A stretch of 64,000 nt of DNA from Leucobacter soli (GTDB lineage: Bacteria > Actinomycetota > Actinomycetes > Actinomycetales > Microbacteriaceae), in assembly GCF_910593785.1 (NCBI RefSeq), contig NZ_CAJVAP010000018.1, positions 1-64,000 on the forward strand. The letters are read 5' to 3'. Below are positions 39,051-46,609 of the stretch, piece after piece. The notes under the pieces were generated by a model. The model saw nothing but the letters and a program-made list of their open reading frames with translations, was not told the DNA's origin and made no database searches. The position numbers and the translations under genes are program-made. The stretch's first letter is position 1. Every line of letters begins with the position of its first letter.

Positions 39051-40355
39051 ATGTCCATCGCACCACCGCCCGGCCATCAGCCGGGTCCGCCCGCGATCCC
39101 GCCCGCGCCGGTTCCGACGGCCGCGCCTCGGCGCCGGACGTCCGCGCGCGCCAAGTCGATCTGGCTCGTGGTGCTGTGCGCGATGCTGGTGATCTCATCC
39201 GGGAGCATCCACTCCGGCGAGACCTCGGTCTTCTCGCCGCCGCTGCGGTTCTACGCCGGCCTCGGCGTGGCCGTCATGCTGGGCGCTTCCGTGATGCTGG
39301 TCTGGCGGCATCGCTGGCCCGTGCGGATCTCGCTCGGTCTGATCATCCTGACGATCCTGATCCCCACCTCGCCGCTGCCGGCCCTGCTCGCGCTGCCCGC
39401 GGCCGCCGCCGATACGCTCGGCTTCCGGCGCTGGGGCCTGATCGTCGGCACCTTCCTCGCCACGGGCGTCTCGTTCGCCTGGGACGTCGTCGCACGCACC
39501 TCGTACATCGCGATGTTCGTCGACGAACCGGCTGCGGGGACCCCCGAACGCATCGCGCTGTTCTGGGCGGTGCCCGTGCTCGCGGCGATAGCCGTGACCC
39601 CGTTCGCCGCCACGGGCATCGCGCGCCGGTTGCGCATGGAGCGCGATACGGCGCAGTGGGAGACCGTCGCGGCCGAGCGCAACGTCGAAGCACTGCATCG
39701 CGAGGTCGAGCTCGAGCGGCACCGCCAGGAGCTCGCCCGCGAACTGCACGACACCCTTGCCGCGAACCTGTCGACGCTCTCCCTCCACGCGGGTGCGCTC
39801 GAGATGACGGTGGACGCAGACGACGCACGAGCGGCGGCTGCGGCGCGGGCGGTCCGCGAATCGGCCCAGCACTCGCTCGACGACCTGCGGCACATGGTGC
39901 GCGAGCTCCGCAACCCGGATGCGCCCAGTGGCTCGAGGACCGAGATCACCGAGATCCCCGCTCTCATCGACGAGGCGTTGCGCGCCGGAACCGACGTGCG
40001 CGTGCAGCTGTTCATCTCGGACGCGATGGCGTGCGACGCGCGCGTCGCCCACGCGGCCTACCGGCTGGTGCAGGAATCGATCTCCAACGTGCGCCGGCAC
40101 GCACCGGGTGCTCCGCTGCATCTCGACCTGCGCGGCGGCCCGGGGTTCGGGCTCACGCTGCGCACGACGAACTGGCTGGCTCCGGCGGGCCAGCCGCCGG
40201 TCACCGTCGGCGGCGGGAACGGGCTCACCGGCATGGCGGAGCGCGTCGGCCTGCTCGGCGGCACGTTCCAGGCCGGCGTCACCGCCGAGGGCGCGTTCGC
40301 GATGACCGCCTGGCTGCCCTGGGTGCCGGCGGCCGGCGCCGGCACCGGCGGCTGA
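39051..40355 (+). CDS. sensor histidine kinase (HisKA_3 type)
   Basis: The 434-residue kinase has a Pro-rich N-terminus, about five hydrophobic segments between residues 35 and 185, then HisKA_3 with phosphoacceptor His at 233 (ELARELHDTLAANLSTLSLH) and a HATPase region (QESISNVRRHAPG, GGGNGLTGMAERVGLLGG). TAGGAT lies seven bases before the ATG with no ribosome site, so the mRNA is probably leaderless. Its cognate regulator follows after 32 bases. The signal is unknown. Confidence 0.92.
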   Translation: MSIAPPPGHQPGPPAIPPAPVPTAAPRRRTSARAKSIWLVVLCAMLVISSGSIHSGETSVFSPPLRFYAGLGVAVMLGASVMLVWRHRWPVRISLGLIILTILIPTSPLPALLALPAAAADTLGFRRWGLIVGTFLATGVSFAWDVVARTSYIAMFVDEPAAGTPERIALFWAVPVLAAIAVTPFAATGIARRLRMERDTAQWETVAAERNVEALHREVELERHRQELARELHDTLAANLSTLSLHAGALEMTVDADDARAAAAARAVRESAQHSLDDLRHMVRELRNPDAPSGSRTEITEIPALIDEALRAGTDVRVQLFISDAMACDARVAHAAYRLVQESISNVRRHAPGAPLHLDLRGGPGFGLTLRTTNWLAPAGQPPVTVGGGNGLTGMAERVGLLGGTFQAGVTAEGAFAMTAWLPWVPAAGAGTGG

Positions 40356-40387
40356 GGCAGGACCCGCTGCTTCGGTACACTGGCGCG

Positions 40388-41047
40388 ATGACCGCTCCGA
40401 CTCGCATCCTGGTCGTGGACGACGACGCGCTCGCCGCAGCCGGGGTCGCCGCGGTGCTCGGCACCGCCGAGGACCTGGCCGTCGTCGGCACCCGCAGCGA
40501 CGGCGATCAGGTCGAGGACGCGATCCATGAACTGCACCCGGACGTCGTGCTGTGCGACGTCCGGATGCCGCGCGTCGACGGCATCTCGGTCGTCCGCCGT
40601 CTCGTCGGCATGCCCGGCGCTCCGAGGTTCCTGATGATGACCGCCTTCGACGACGACGGTGTCGTGCTGCAGGCCATCGACGCGGGAGCGATCGGCTTCA
40701 TCCACAAGGATGAGGATCCGCACCGGATTCTCGATGCCGTGCGCGCAGCCGCGCTCGGCGAGGCGCCGTTCTCGCCCCGAGCCGCCGTGGAGATCACCGG
40801 CTGGGCCCGTTCCGAGCGCACCTCGGCCAGACGACTCGACGCGCTGGCGAAGATGGAACGCCTCACGGTACGGGAGCGCGAGTTCGCGCTCGCCGTGATG
40901 ACCGGCGCGTCCGATGCCGAGATCGCCGCGCAGATGTTCGTCTCCGAGACGACGGTGAAGTCGGCGCTCGCGGCGATCCGGACCAAATGGGATGCTCGGA
41001 ACCGCACCGATCTCGCCGTGATCGTGGCGCACTCCGGGCTGGGCTGA
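40388..41047 (+). CDS. NarL/LuxR-family response regulator
   Basis: The 219-residue regulator has receiver motifs LVVDDD, phosphoacceptor Asp57 (VVLCDVRMP), MTAF and IHKDED, and an output LuxR helix-turn-helix (LTVREREFALAVMTGASDAEIA through ETTVKSALAAIRTKWDARNRTDLAVIV). TACACT lies six bases before the ATG, suggesting its own leaderless start besides read-through from the kinase gene. No target is evident nearby. Confidence 0.92.
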   Translation: MTAPTRILVVDDDALAAAGVAAVLGTAEDLAVVGTRSDGDQVEDAIHELHPDVVLCDVRMPRVDGISVVRRLVGMPGAPRFLMMTAFDDDGVVLQAIDAGAIGFIHKDEDPHRILDAVRAAALGEAPFSPRAAVEITGWARSERTSARRLDALAKMERLTVREREFALAVMTGASDAEIAAQMFVSETTVKSALAAIRTKWDARNRTDLAVIVAHSGLG

Positions 41048-41071
41048 GCCCTAGAATTTCGCAGACATGCC

Positions 41072-41566
41072 CTAGCTCCCCGCCTGGATCCGCCGCACCG
41101 CGAGGGCTGCATGCAGCGCGGCCTCGGCGGCCTCCCGACCCTTCGACTCGCGTGAACCGGGCAGCCCCGAGCGATCGAGCGCTTGCTGCTCGTCGTCGGT
41201 CGTGAGCACGCCGAACCCGACCGGTTTGCCGCTGTCGAGCTGCACGCGGGTGAGCCCGTCGGTCACGGAGCCCGCCACGTATTCGAAGTGCGGCGTGCCG
41301 CCGCGGATGATCACGCCGAGGCAGACCGCCGCGTCGAAGCCGCCCCCGCCGTCCTCGGCGGGGCGCAGCGCCGCCTGTGCGGCGAGCGGCAGTTCGAAGG
41401 CGCCGGCCACCCGGAACAGGGAGTGGTCGGCGCCGGAATCCACGATCGTCTCGTGGGCGCCGCGGATCAGCCCGCCCATGATCTTCTGATGCCAGCTGCC
41501 CGCGATCACCGCGATGCGCAGCCCGGTCGCGTCGACCGCCAGCTCGGGCGCTCCGTCTCCGCTCAT
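41072..41566 (-). CDS. ribH: 6,7-dimethyl-8-ribityllumazine synthase
   Basis: RibH condenses 5-amino-6-ribitylaminouracil with dihydroxybutanone phosphate, the penultimate step to riboflavin, in a large icosahedral or pentameric shell. The 164 residues match. Conserved blocks are GSWHQKIMGGLIRGA, VAGAFELPLAAQ, LGVIIRGGTPHFEYV with the catalytic His, and GFGVLTTDDEQQALDR. It is the last gene of the rib operon; its ATG overlaps the ribBA stop by four bases. Confidence 0.96.
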   Translation of the reverse strand: MSGDGAPELAVDATGLRIAVIAGSWHQKIMGGLIRGAHETIVDSGADHSLFRVAGAFELPLAAQAALRPAEDGGGGFDAAVCLGVIIRGGTPHFEYVAGSVTDGLTRVQLDSGKPVGFGVLTTDDEQQALDRSGLPGSRESKGREAAEAALHAALAVRRIQAGS

Positions 41567-42840
41567 CCCTGATCCGTCCCTTCCGCCTCGTCGGCCATCC
41601 GCTGGGGGAGGAGGTGCCCCATGCGGTCGCGCTTCGTCTTCAGGTAGTCGGTGTTCTGCTCCGTCAGGCCGACGAAGAGCGGCACGCGCTCCGTCACCTC
41701 GACCCCGTAGCCCTTGATCTGGGTCACCTTGTCGGGGTTGTTCGTGAGCAGCCGCACGCTGGTGAGTCCGAGGTCGTCCAGGATCTCCGCCGCGGCCGTG
41801 TAGTCGCGCGCATCCCCGGGGAGCCCGAGCTGCAGGTTCGCGTCGAGCGTGTCGATCCCGGCCTCCTGCAGCTGGTAGGCGCGGAGCTTGTTGGCGAGGC
41901 CGATGCCCCGGCCCTCCTGCCCGCGCAGGTAGACGACGACACCGCCGCGCTGCTGGACCAGGTCGAGGGCGGCGTGCAACTGCGGCCCGCACTCGCACTT
42001 CAGCGAACCGAATGCCTCGCCCGTGATGCACTCCGAGTGCACTCGCACCAGTGCGTCGTCGCCCGGCATCGACCCGTCGGGGGCGGCCGCGATGAGCGCG
42101 AGGTGGTCGACGCCGCTCCGCCGGTCGCGGTAGGCGCGCATGCGGAACGGCCCGTGCTCGGTGGGCACGAGGGTGTCCGCCTTCAGGCTCACCTGGCGAT
42201 GCGGGACGGGAGCCGCAGGTGCGCTCGTCGGGTCGTGCTCCTCGAGGTAGGCGATCAGCTGCTCGATCGTGACGACCGGAACGCCTTCGGCGGCGCCCAG
42301 CTCGAGCAGCCCGGGCAGGCGCATCATCTCGCCGTCCTCGGCCACGATCTCGGCGATCATCGCGACCGGCCGCAGGCCCGCGAGGCGCATCAGCTCGACG
42401 CTCGCCTCGGTGTGCCCGGCGCGTGCGCGCACGCCGCCGTCGACCGCGCGCAGCGGGAGCACGTGCCCGGGGCGCCGCACGTCGGTGGGGACGGCCTCGG
42501 GGTTGGCGAGCGCGCGCAGGGTCGTGGTGCGATCCTTCGCGCTGATGCCGGTCGTCACGCCCTCGGCCGCATCGACCGTGACCGTGTACGCCGTCCCGCG
42601 CACATCCTCGTTCTGCTCGACCATCATCGGGAGCTCGAGCTGGTTCGCGATATCGTTCGACATCGGCGCGCAGAGCAGGCCGGAGGAGTGGCGGACGGTC
42701 CAGGCCACCCAATCTCGGGTCGCGAGCTCCGCGGAGAGGATCACGTCACCCTCGTTCTCGCGGTTCTCGTCGTCGGCGACGATCACGGGGCGGCCGTCGC
42801 GGATCGCGGCGATCGCCTCTTCGATGGTGCTGATGCTCAT
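41563..42840 (-). CDS. ribBA: bifunctional dihydroxybutanone-phosphate synthase / GTP cyclohydrolase II
   Basis: The 425-residue protein holds RibB in residues about 1-205 (DDENRENEGDVI, SSGLLCAPM, GHVLPLRA, GHTEASVELMRLAG) and RibA in about 215-420 (VRVHSECITGEAFGSLKCECG with zinc Cys residues, YLRGQEGRGIGL, TNNPDKV). RibB makes the four-carbon unit from ribulose 5-phosphate; RibA opens GTP. The 3' half of the gene overlaps ribH, and the start overlaps the ribE stop, each by four bases. Confidence 0.97.
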   Translation of the reverse strand: MSISTIEEAIAAIRDGRPVIVADDENRENEGDVILSAELATRDWVAWTVRHSSGLLCAPMSNDIANQLELPMMVEQNEDVRGTAYTVTVDAAEGVTTGISAKDRTTTLRALANPEAVPTDVRRPGHVLPLRAVDGGVRARAGHTEASVELMRLAGLRPVAMIAEIVAEDGEMMRLPGLLELGAAEGVPVVTIEQLIAYLEEHDPTSAPAAPVPHRQVSLKADTLVPTEHGPFRMRAYRDRRSGVDHLALIAAAPDGSMPGDDALVRVHSECITGEAFGSLKCECGPQLHAALDLVQQRGGVVVYLRGQEGRGIGLANKLRAYQLQEAGIDTLDANLQLGLPGDARDYTAAAEILDDLGLTSVRLLTNNPDKVTQIKGYGVEVTERVPLFVGLTEQNTDYLKTKRDRMGHLLPQRMADEAEGTDQG

Positions 42841-43619
42841 ACCTGGGTTCCTTCGGGGTGGGGATCGGCGGATGCGGTGCCGGTGGAGATGCCGGTCGCG
42901 GCGTCGGAGTCCGCGCGGGCGCCGAAGCGCAGCATGCGCGCGACGTGGCGGGCGAGGATGTCGGTCTCGAGGTTCACGCGGTCGCCGGGGGCGAGCGCGC
43001 CGAGGGTGGTGGCGACGAGCGTCTCGGGGATCAGCGAGACCTCGAACCAGGGATCCGGATCCGCCGCGTCGGCGATGTCGGAGATCGTGAGGGAGACCCC
43101 GGCGAGGGTCACCGAGCCCTTGTCGACGAGCAGCGGGGCGAGCTCGGGGGCGAGCGAGAAGCGCAGTGTCCTCCAGCCGCCGGCCGTCTCGCGGTCGGCG
43201 TGACCGGCGCTGTCGTGACCGGCGCTGTCGCGCTCGGTGCCATCGTGCTCGGTGCCGTCGTGGGGCGTGACGGAGCGCAGCTCGGCCGTGCCGTCGACAT
43301 GCCCCTGCACGATGTGCCCGCCCAGGCGGCTGTCGACGCGGGCGGCGCGTTCGAGGTTGACGCGATCGCCGACGCGCAGTTCGCCCAGCGTCGACATCCG
43401 CACCGATTGCTCCATGACGTCGGCGGTGAACGTGCCGCCGGGGCCCGAGCCGTCCGCGCCCAGCTCGATGACCGTCAGGCAGACGCCGGAGACCTGGATC
43501 GAATCGCCGTGGCCGGCGTCGCTCGTGACCCGCGGACCGCGCACGGTCAGCCGCAGCGAGTCGCCGACGGGTTCGACGGCGACGACCTCGCCGATCTCCT
43601 CGATCAATCCGGTGAACAT
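42837..43619 (-). CDS. ribE: riboflavin synthase, alpha chain
   Basis: RibE dismutates two lumazine molecules to riboflavin. The 260-residue protein keeps the two-fold repeated barrel: MFTGLIEEIGEV with GVCLTVIEL, and SRLGGHIVQGHVDGTAEL followed by GVSLTISDI. Family members are usually about 200-215 residues. The extra length comes from a loop near residue 125 built of four 15-bp units (43201-43260), encoding DGTEH, DGTER, DSAGH and DSAGH, and from a longer C-terminus. AGGAGAGGGAGA precedes the ATG. Confidence 0.94.
   Translation of the reverse strand: MFTGLIEEIGEVVAVEPVGDSLRLTVRGPRVTSDAGHGDSIQVSGVCLTVIELGADGSGPGGTFTADVMEQSVRMSTLGELRVGDRVNLERAARVDSRLGGHIVQGHVDGTAELRSVTPHDGTEHDGTERDSAGHDSAGHADRETAGGWRTLRFSLAPELAPLLVDKGSVTLAGVSLTISDIADAADPDPWFEVSLIPETLVATTLGALAPGDRVNLETDILARHVARMLRFGARADSDAATGISTGTASADPHPEGTQV
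43201..43260 (-). repeat. four 15-bp tandem units inside ribE
   Basis: TGACCGGCGCTGTCG occurs twice exactly, followed by two related units CGCTCGGTGCCATCG and TGCTCGGTGCCGTCG. All are in frame and add a His/Asp-rich loop to riboflavin synthase. Confidence 0.9.
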
Positions 43620-43635
43620 GATGTCTCCCTCTCCT

Positions 43636-44856
43636 CTACCCGTCATTCTGCGCCTCTTCGCGAGATCCTGCACCGCGGGAGTCTGCTCCGCCGGATCCCG
43701 TACTACTTCCGGATCCTGCACCGTTACCGGGCGGTGCGGCCGGGCCTGCCGCACGGGCGATGGCGGCGTGCACGAGCAGATCGTCGCCCAGATGCTGGAC
43801 CTCGGCTTCTTCGAGGCGCAGGATCCCCGACATGCCGGTGATGCCGAGATCGCCGAGTGCGAGCTTCGGGCCGCCGAGCAGTGCCGGCGCCACATAGACG
43901 AGCACCTCGTCGGCGAGACCGGCGGCGACCAGGGCGCTCGCGACGGTCGGGCCGCCCTCGACGAAGAGCCGGCGGATGCCGCGCTCGCTCAGTTGCGCGA
44001 GGTGGCCGGCGAGGTCGCACCCGTCGAAGCGGAGCGGCTCGGCGGCGCCCCGAGCGGCGAGAGCCGGATGCTGCCGGATCCGGGCCTCGGCGGGGATCTC
44101 GCGCCGCCCGAGCACGACCGGCAGCGGTTGCTCAGCGGCCGGTACGAGCAGTTCGCCGCCCTCCGCGCGTGCGGTCAGCGCGGGGTCGTCGGCGAGGAGC
44201 GTGCCGGTCCCGACGAGGATCGCGTCGGCCAGCGCCCGCCGGCGATGCACATCGGCGCGCGCCTGCGGGCCGGTGATCCAGCGGCTGCTCCCGTCGCTCG
44301 CGGCCGCGCGCCCGTCGAGGGTCTGCGCCCACTTCACCGTGACGAACGGCCGCCGTCGATCCGGTTGCGACGGCTCCGGGACGGGAGTATGGCTCCGCGC
44401 CGTTCCGTGCTGCCGCGCCAGCCACGGTGCGAGCAGGGCGCGCCCCTCGGCCTCGAGCACGCCTCCGCGCACCTCGACGCCCGCCGCGCGGAGCGTATCC
44501 GACCCGCCTCCGGCGAGCGGGCCCGGATCGGCGATCGCATAGGCGACCGCAGCGATCCCGGTCTCGGCGAGACGCTGCGCGCAGGGGCCCGTCCGGCCGG
44601 TGTGATTGCAGGGCTCCAGCGTCACGACGGCCGTGAGCTCGTGCGCGCGGTCGCGCCACTCGGCGGGCAGGCGATCGAGCGCATCGATCTCGGCGTGCGG
44701 CGTACCGGCTCCGCGGTGCCAGCCCTCGGCGACGATGCGGCCGGTCGGGTCGAGCAGCGTGCAGCCGACGCGCGGATTCACGTCGTCGACGGGGCTGCGA
44801 AGCGCGAGGTCGAGGGCGCGGCGCATCGCGTCCGCCAGCAGCCCGCTCTCCAACAC
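43636..44856 (-). CDS. ribD: bifunctional deaminase/reductase of riboflavin synthesis
   Basis: RibD deaminates the pyrimidine product of GTP cyclohydrolase II and reduces its ribose. The deaminase zinc site is HAEIDAL with TLEPCNHTGRTGPC; the reductase domain has FVTVKWAQTLDGRAA, SRWITG and LFVEGGPTVASAL. About 406 residues from the GTG. The open frame reaches 45051, but its first 65 codons lie in the FMN riboswitch, so a GTG or TTG at 44856-44851, just after GGGGAAG, is the likely start. The Gly/Ser-rich C-terminal tail ends in a REP-like sequence shared with 11902-11996. It is first in the rib operon, 16 bases before ribE. Confidence 0.9.
   Translation of the reverse strand: MLESGLLADAMRRALDLALRSPVDDVNPRVGCTLLDPTGRIVAEGWHRGAGTPHAEIDALDRLPAEWRDRAHELTAVVTLEPCNHTGRTGPCAQRLAETGIAAVAYAIADPGPLAGGGSDTLRAAGVEVRGGVLEAEGRALLAPWLARQHGTARSHTPVPEPSQPDRRRPFVTVKWAQTLDGRAAASDGSSRWITGPQARADVHRRRALADAILVGTGTLLADDPALTARAEGGELLVPAAEQPLPVVLGRREIPAEARIRQHPALAARGAAEPLRFDGCDLAGHLAQLSERGIRRLFVEGGPTVASALVAAGLADEVLVYVAPALLGGPKLALGDLGITGMSGILRLEEAEVQHLGDDLLVHAAIARAAGPAAPPGNGAGSGSSTGSGGADSRGAGSREEAQNDG
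43641..43675. repeat. partial REP-like element overlapping the ribD/ribE junction
   Basis: CGTCATTCTGCGC followed by CGAGATCCTGC resembles half of the double-hairpin element at 11902-11996. It lies within the last codons of ribD, so the ribD C-terminus (EEAQNDG) derives from the repeat. Confidence 0.4.
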
Positions 44857-44913
44857 AGCTTCCCCGATCCTGCGCGCCGGGGGCTGCGGGGGCCCGACGG
44901 TGCGGGTTTCCGC

Positions 44914-45047
44914 GTTCCTCTCATCCGGACTTGCACGCGGTCTGACCCGTGCATCACCGTCGGTACCGGAATTCCACCGGATCGGCCTCGCAGGTGCGAG
45001 GTTCGTGGACTTTGACCACCGGTTCGGATTCTCACCGACCCCGGAAC
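44914..45047 (-). promoter_or_regulatory. FMN riboswitch (RFN element) of the rib operon
   Basis: On the minus strand the aptamer opens with GTTCCGGGGTCGGTGAGAAT (the RFN 5' block), continues with CCGAACCGGTGGTC, GGTGGAATTCCGGTACCGAC and closes with AGTCCGGATGAGAGGAAC; GTTCC and GGAAC form P1. All conserved junction segments are present in order. The expression platform is the roughly 58-base G/C-rich leader up to ribD, which could hide the GGGGAAG ribosome site. TACAGT on the minus strand, just upstream at about 45057-45062, is a candidate -10 box. High FMN should shut the operon off. Confidence 0.93.
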
Positions 45048-45173
45048 ACATACTTACTGTATCCCGTGGTCGACAGTCCTCTTGTCGAACCGGTTGCCGA
45101 AGGCCGAGACGGCCATCGGCGGCGTCGGCCCGCAGAGCCGAGAAATCGGCTCTGCTCGGAGGGCCTGGCCGCA

Positions 45174-45213
45174 GTTCGGATTCTCACCGACCCCGGAACA
45201 CATACTTACTGTA
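45174..45213 (-). repeat. truncated second copy of the riboswitch promoter and 5' block
   Basis: These 40 bases are identical to 45022-45061, which cover the -10 box and the first 5' segment of the FMN riboswitch. The rest of the aptamer is missing in this copy. Between the copies lies a perfect 9-bp hairpin with a GAAA loop (45133-45154). This could be a decayed duplication or an upstream tandem promoter whose transcripts run into the intact riboswitch. Confidence 0.85.
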
Positions 45214-45254
45214 CCCCGTCCCGCAGAATCTTGTTGAGCCGACAAGTAACACAA

Positions 45255-45296
45255 CGTCCCCGAGGCCGCCCGCCATCGCGGTCGGACCCGGGGACG
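45255..45296 (-). terminator. hairpin after the monooxygenase operon
   Basis: CGTCCCCG and CGGGGACG frame a long GC-rich hairpin with further internal pairing, about 20 bases past the luciferase-like gene's stop. There is no clear T run, so termination is inferred from position. Confidence 0.5.
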
Positions 45297-45316
45297 CAGT
45301 GCGCGGCAGGCCGCTA

Positions 45317-46363
45317 TCAGGCCTGGAACGCTGGCACGACGTGCTCGATGAACAGCTCGAGCGAGCGCTTCTTCTCCGCGAAGGTCAGGCTGCTGTCGCT
45401 CCAGATGCTGTACTCCGAGACGCCGAGCGACTCGTAGTGACGGACCCGCTCGATCACCTCTGCGGGGGTGCCGATCATCGCGGTGCGGTGGAGCGAGTCG
45501 AGCTCGAACTCGGGCCGATCGGCGAACTTCTCCTCCGGGCTCGGGTCGAGGAAGCCGTTGACCGGCGTCGTCTTGTTGCCGAACCATGCGTCGAAGTAGC
45601 GGTAGAAGCGGTTGATGGCGGTCGCGCCGACCTTCCAGCCCTCCGGATCGCTCTCGTCGTGCACGTAGGTGTGGCGCAGCACCATGAGGTCGGGGCGCTT
45701 CTCCACCTCGGGATGGTTCGCGATCGCGGTCTCGAACTTGCCGACGAGATCCTCGACCTCCTCGTCGCCCTTCATGAGCGGGGTCACCATGACGTTGCAT
45801 CCGTTCGCGACGGCGAAGTCGTGCGACTCGGGGCTGCGCGCCGCGACCCACACGGGCGGGTTCTTCTGCACCGGCTTCGGCACGCTCGTCGCGGCGGGGA
45901 ACTGGTACACCTCGCCGTCGTGCGCGTAGTCGCCGTCCCACAGCTTGTTCACGGTCGCGACGACCTCGTTCATGGCCTTGCCGCCATCGGTGGCCGGCAT
46001 GCCGTTCAGCATCCGGTCGAACTCGAACTGGTAGGCGCCACGGGCGACTCCGAGTTCCGCGCGGCCATTGCTGATCACGTCGAGCAGCGCGGTCTCGCCC
46101 GCGGTGCGCAGCGGGTTCCAGAACGGCGCGATGATGGTGCCCGCGCCGAGGCGGATCTTCGTCGTCAGCGCCGCGAGGTTCGCGAGCTGCGACATCGGGT
46201 TCGGCGACACGGTGTACTCCATGCCGTGGTGCTCACCGATCCAGACCGTGCTGAACCCGCCGGCCTCGGCGAGCAGCGTCAGCTCGACGAGCTCCTCCCA
46301 GTGCTGCCGGTGCGAGATCGAATCGTCGTAGCGCTCCATATGGATGAACAGCGAGAAACGCAT
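45317..46363 (-). CDS. luciferase-like (LLM class) flavin-dependent monooxygenase
   Basis: The 348-residue protein is a bacterial-luciferase-fold oxygenase that uses reduced flavin supplied by a separate reductase. Typical segments are the N-terminal beta strand MRFSLFIHME, GFSTVWIGEHHGMEY, TTKIRLGAGTI, NPLRTAGETALLDVISNGRAELGVARG and the C-terminal VIERVRHYESLGV. It closes the operon headed by the GntR gene; GAGGAGAAGGAGGG precedes the ATG. The likely reductase partner is the SnoaL-flavin reductase fusion encoded divergently. Opening of a nitrogen heterocycle is inferred from the gene set; the substrate is not known. Confidence 0.92.
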   Translation of the reverse strand: MRFSLFIHMERYDDSISHRQHWEELVELTLLAEAGGFSTVWIGEHHGMEYTVSPNPMSQLANLAALTTKIRLGAGTIIAPFWNPLRTAGETALLDVISNGRAELGVARGAYQFEFDRMLNGMPATDGGKAMNEVVATVNKLWDGDYAHDGEVYQFPAATSVPKPVQKNPPVWVAARSPESHDFAVANGCNVMVTPLMKGDEEVEDLVGKFETAIANHPEVEKRPDLMVLRHTYVHDESDPEGWKVGATAINRFYRYFDAWFGNKTTPVNGFLDPSPEEKFADRPEFELDSLHRTAMIGTPAEVIERVRHYESLGVSEYSIWSDSSLTFAEKKRSLELFIEHVVPAFQA

Positions 46364-46395
46364 GTGCCTGCCCTCCTTCTCCTCTTCGCGTACGG

Positions 46396-46605
46396 CTACT
46401 GGGCCGCGCTCGCCGCGGCGTTGCGCTCGGCGATCGTCTGGTTGCCGCGGGACCAGTGCTCGTGCTCGATCTCGCGCACGATCACGGTGATGGCGTCGCT
46501 CTTCGCGTCCACGGTCTCCTCGGCCGCGCGATGCACGGCGTCGACGAGGGCGCGGAGCTGCTCGGGCGTGCGCCCGCGGGCGATGGAAATGTCGATCAGT
46601 GGCAT
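46396..46605 (-). CDS. 4-oxalocrotonate tautomerase family protein
   Basis: The 69-residue protein begins MPLIDISIARGRTPEQLRALV; after removal of Met, Pro1 is the catalytic base of this superfamily. HRAAEETVDAKSDAITVIVREIEHEHW is the usual second half. Tautomerases isomerise enol/keto or double-bond positions in ring-cleavage products. It lies four bases after the aldehyde dehydrogenase stop and 32 bases before the monooxygenase gene, so it should act in the same pathway. Confidence 0.9.
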   Translation of the reverse strand: MPLIDISIARGRTPEQLRALVDAVHRAAEETVDAKSDAITVIVREIEHEHWSRGNQTIAERNAAASAAQ

Positions 46606-46609
46606 GGTG

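Noticed and set aside
44857-45051. N-terminal extension of ribD in the same open frame
   Set aside because: These bases form the FMN riboswitch, so they are untranslated leader; no ribosome site fits a start at 45051.
45054-45941. Open frame on the minus strand overlapping the luciferase-like gene and the second riboswitch fragment
   Set aside because: It is out of frame with the true gene and its tail simply translates the duplicated riboswitch segment.
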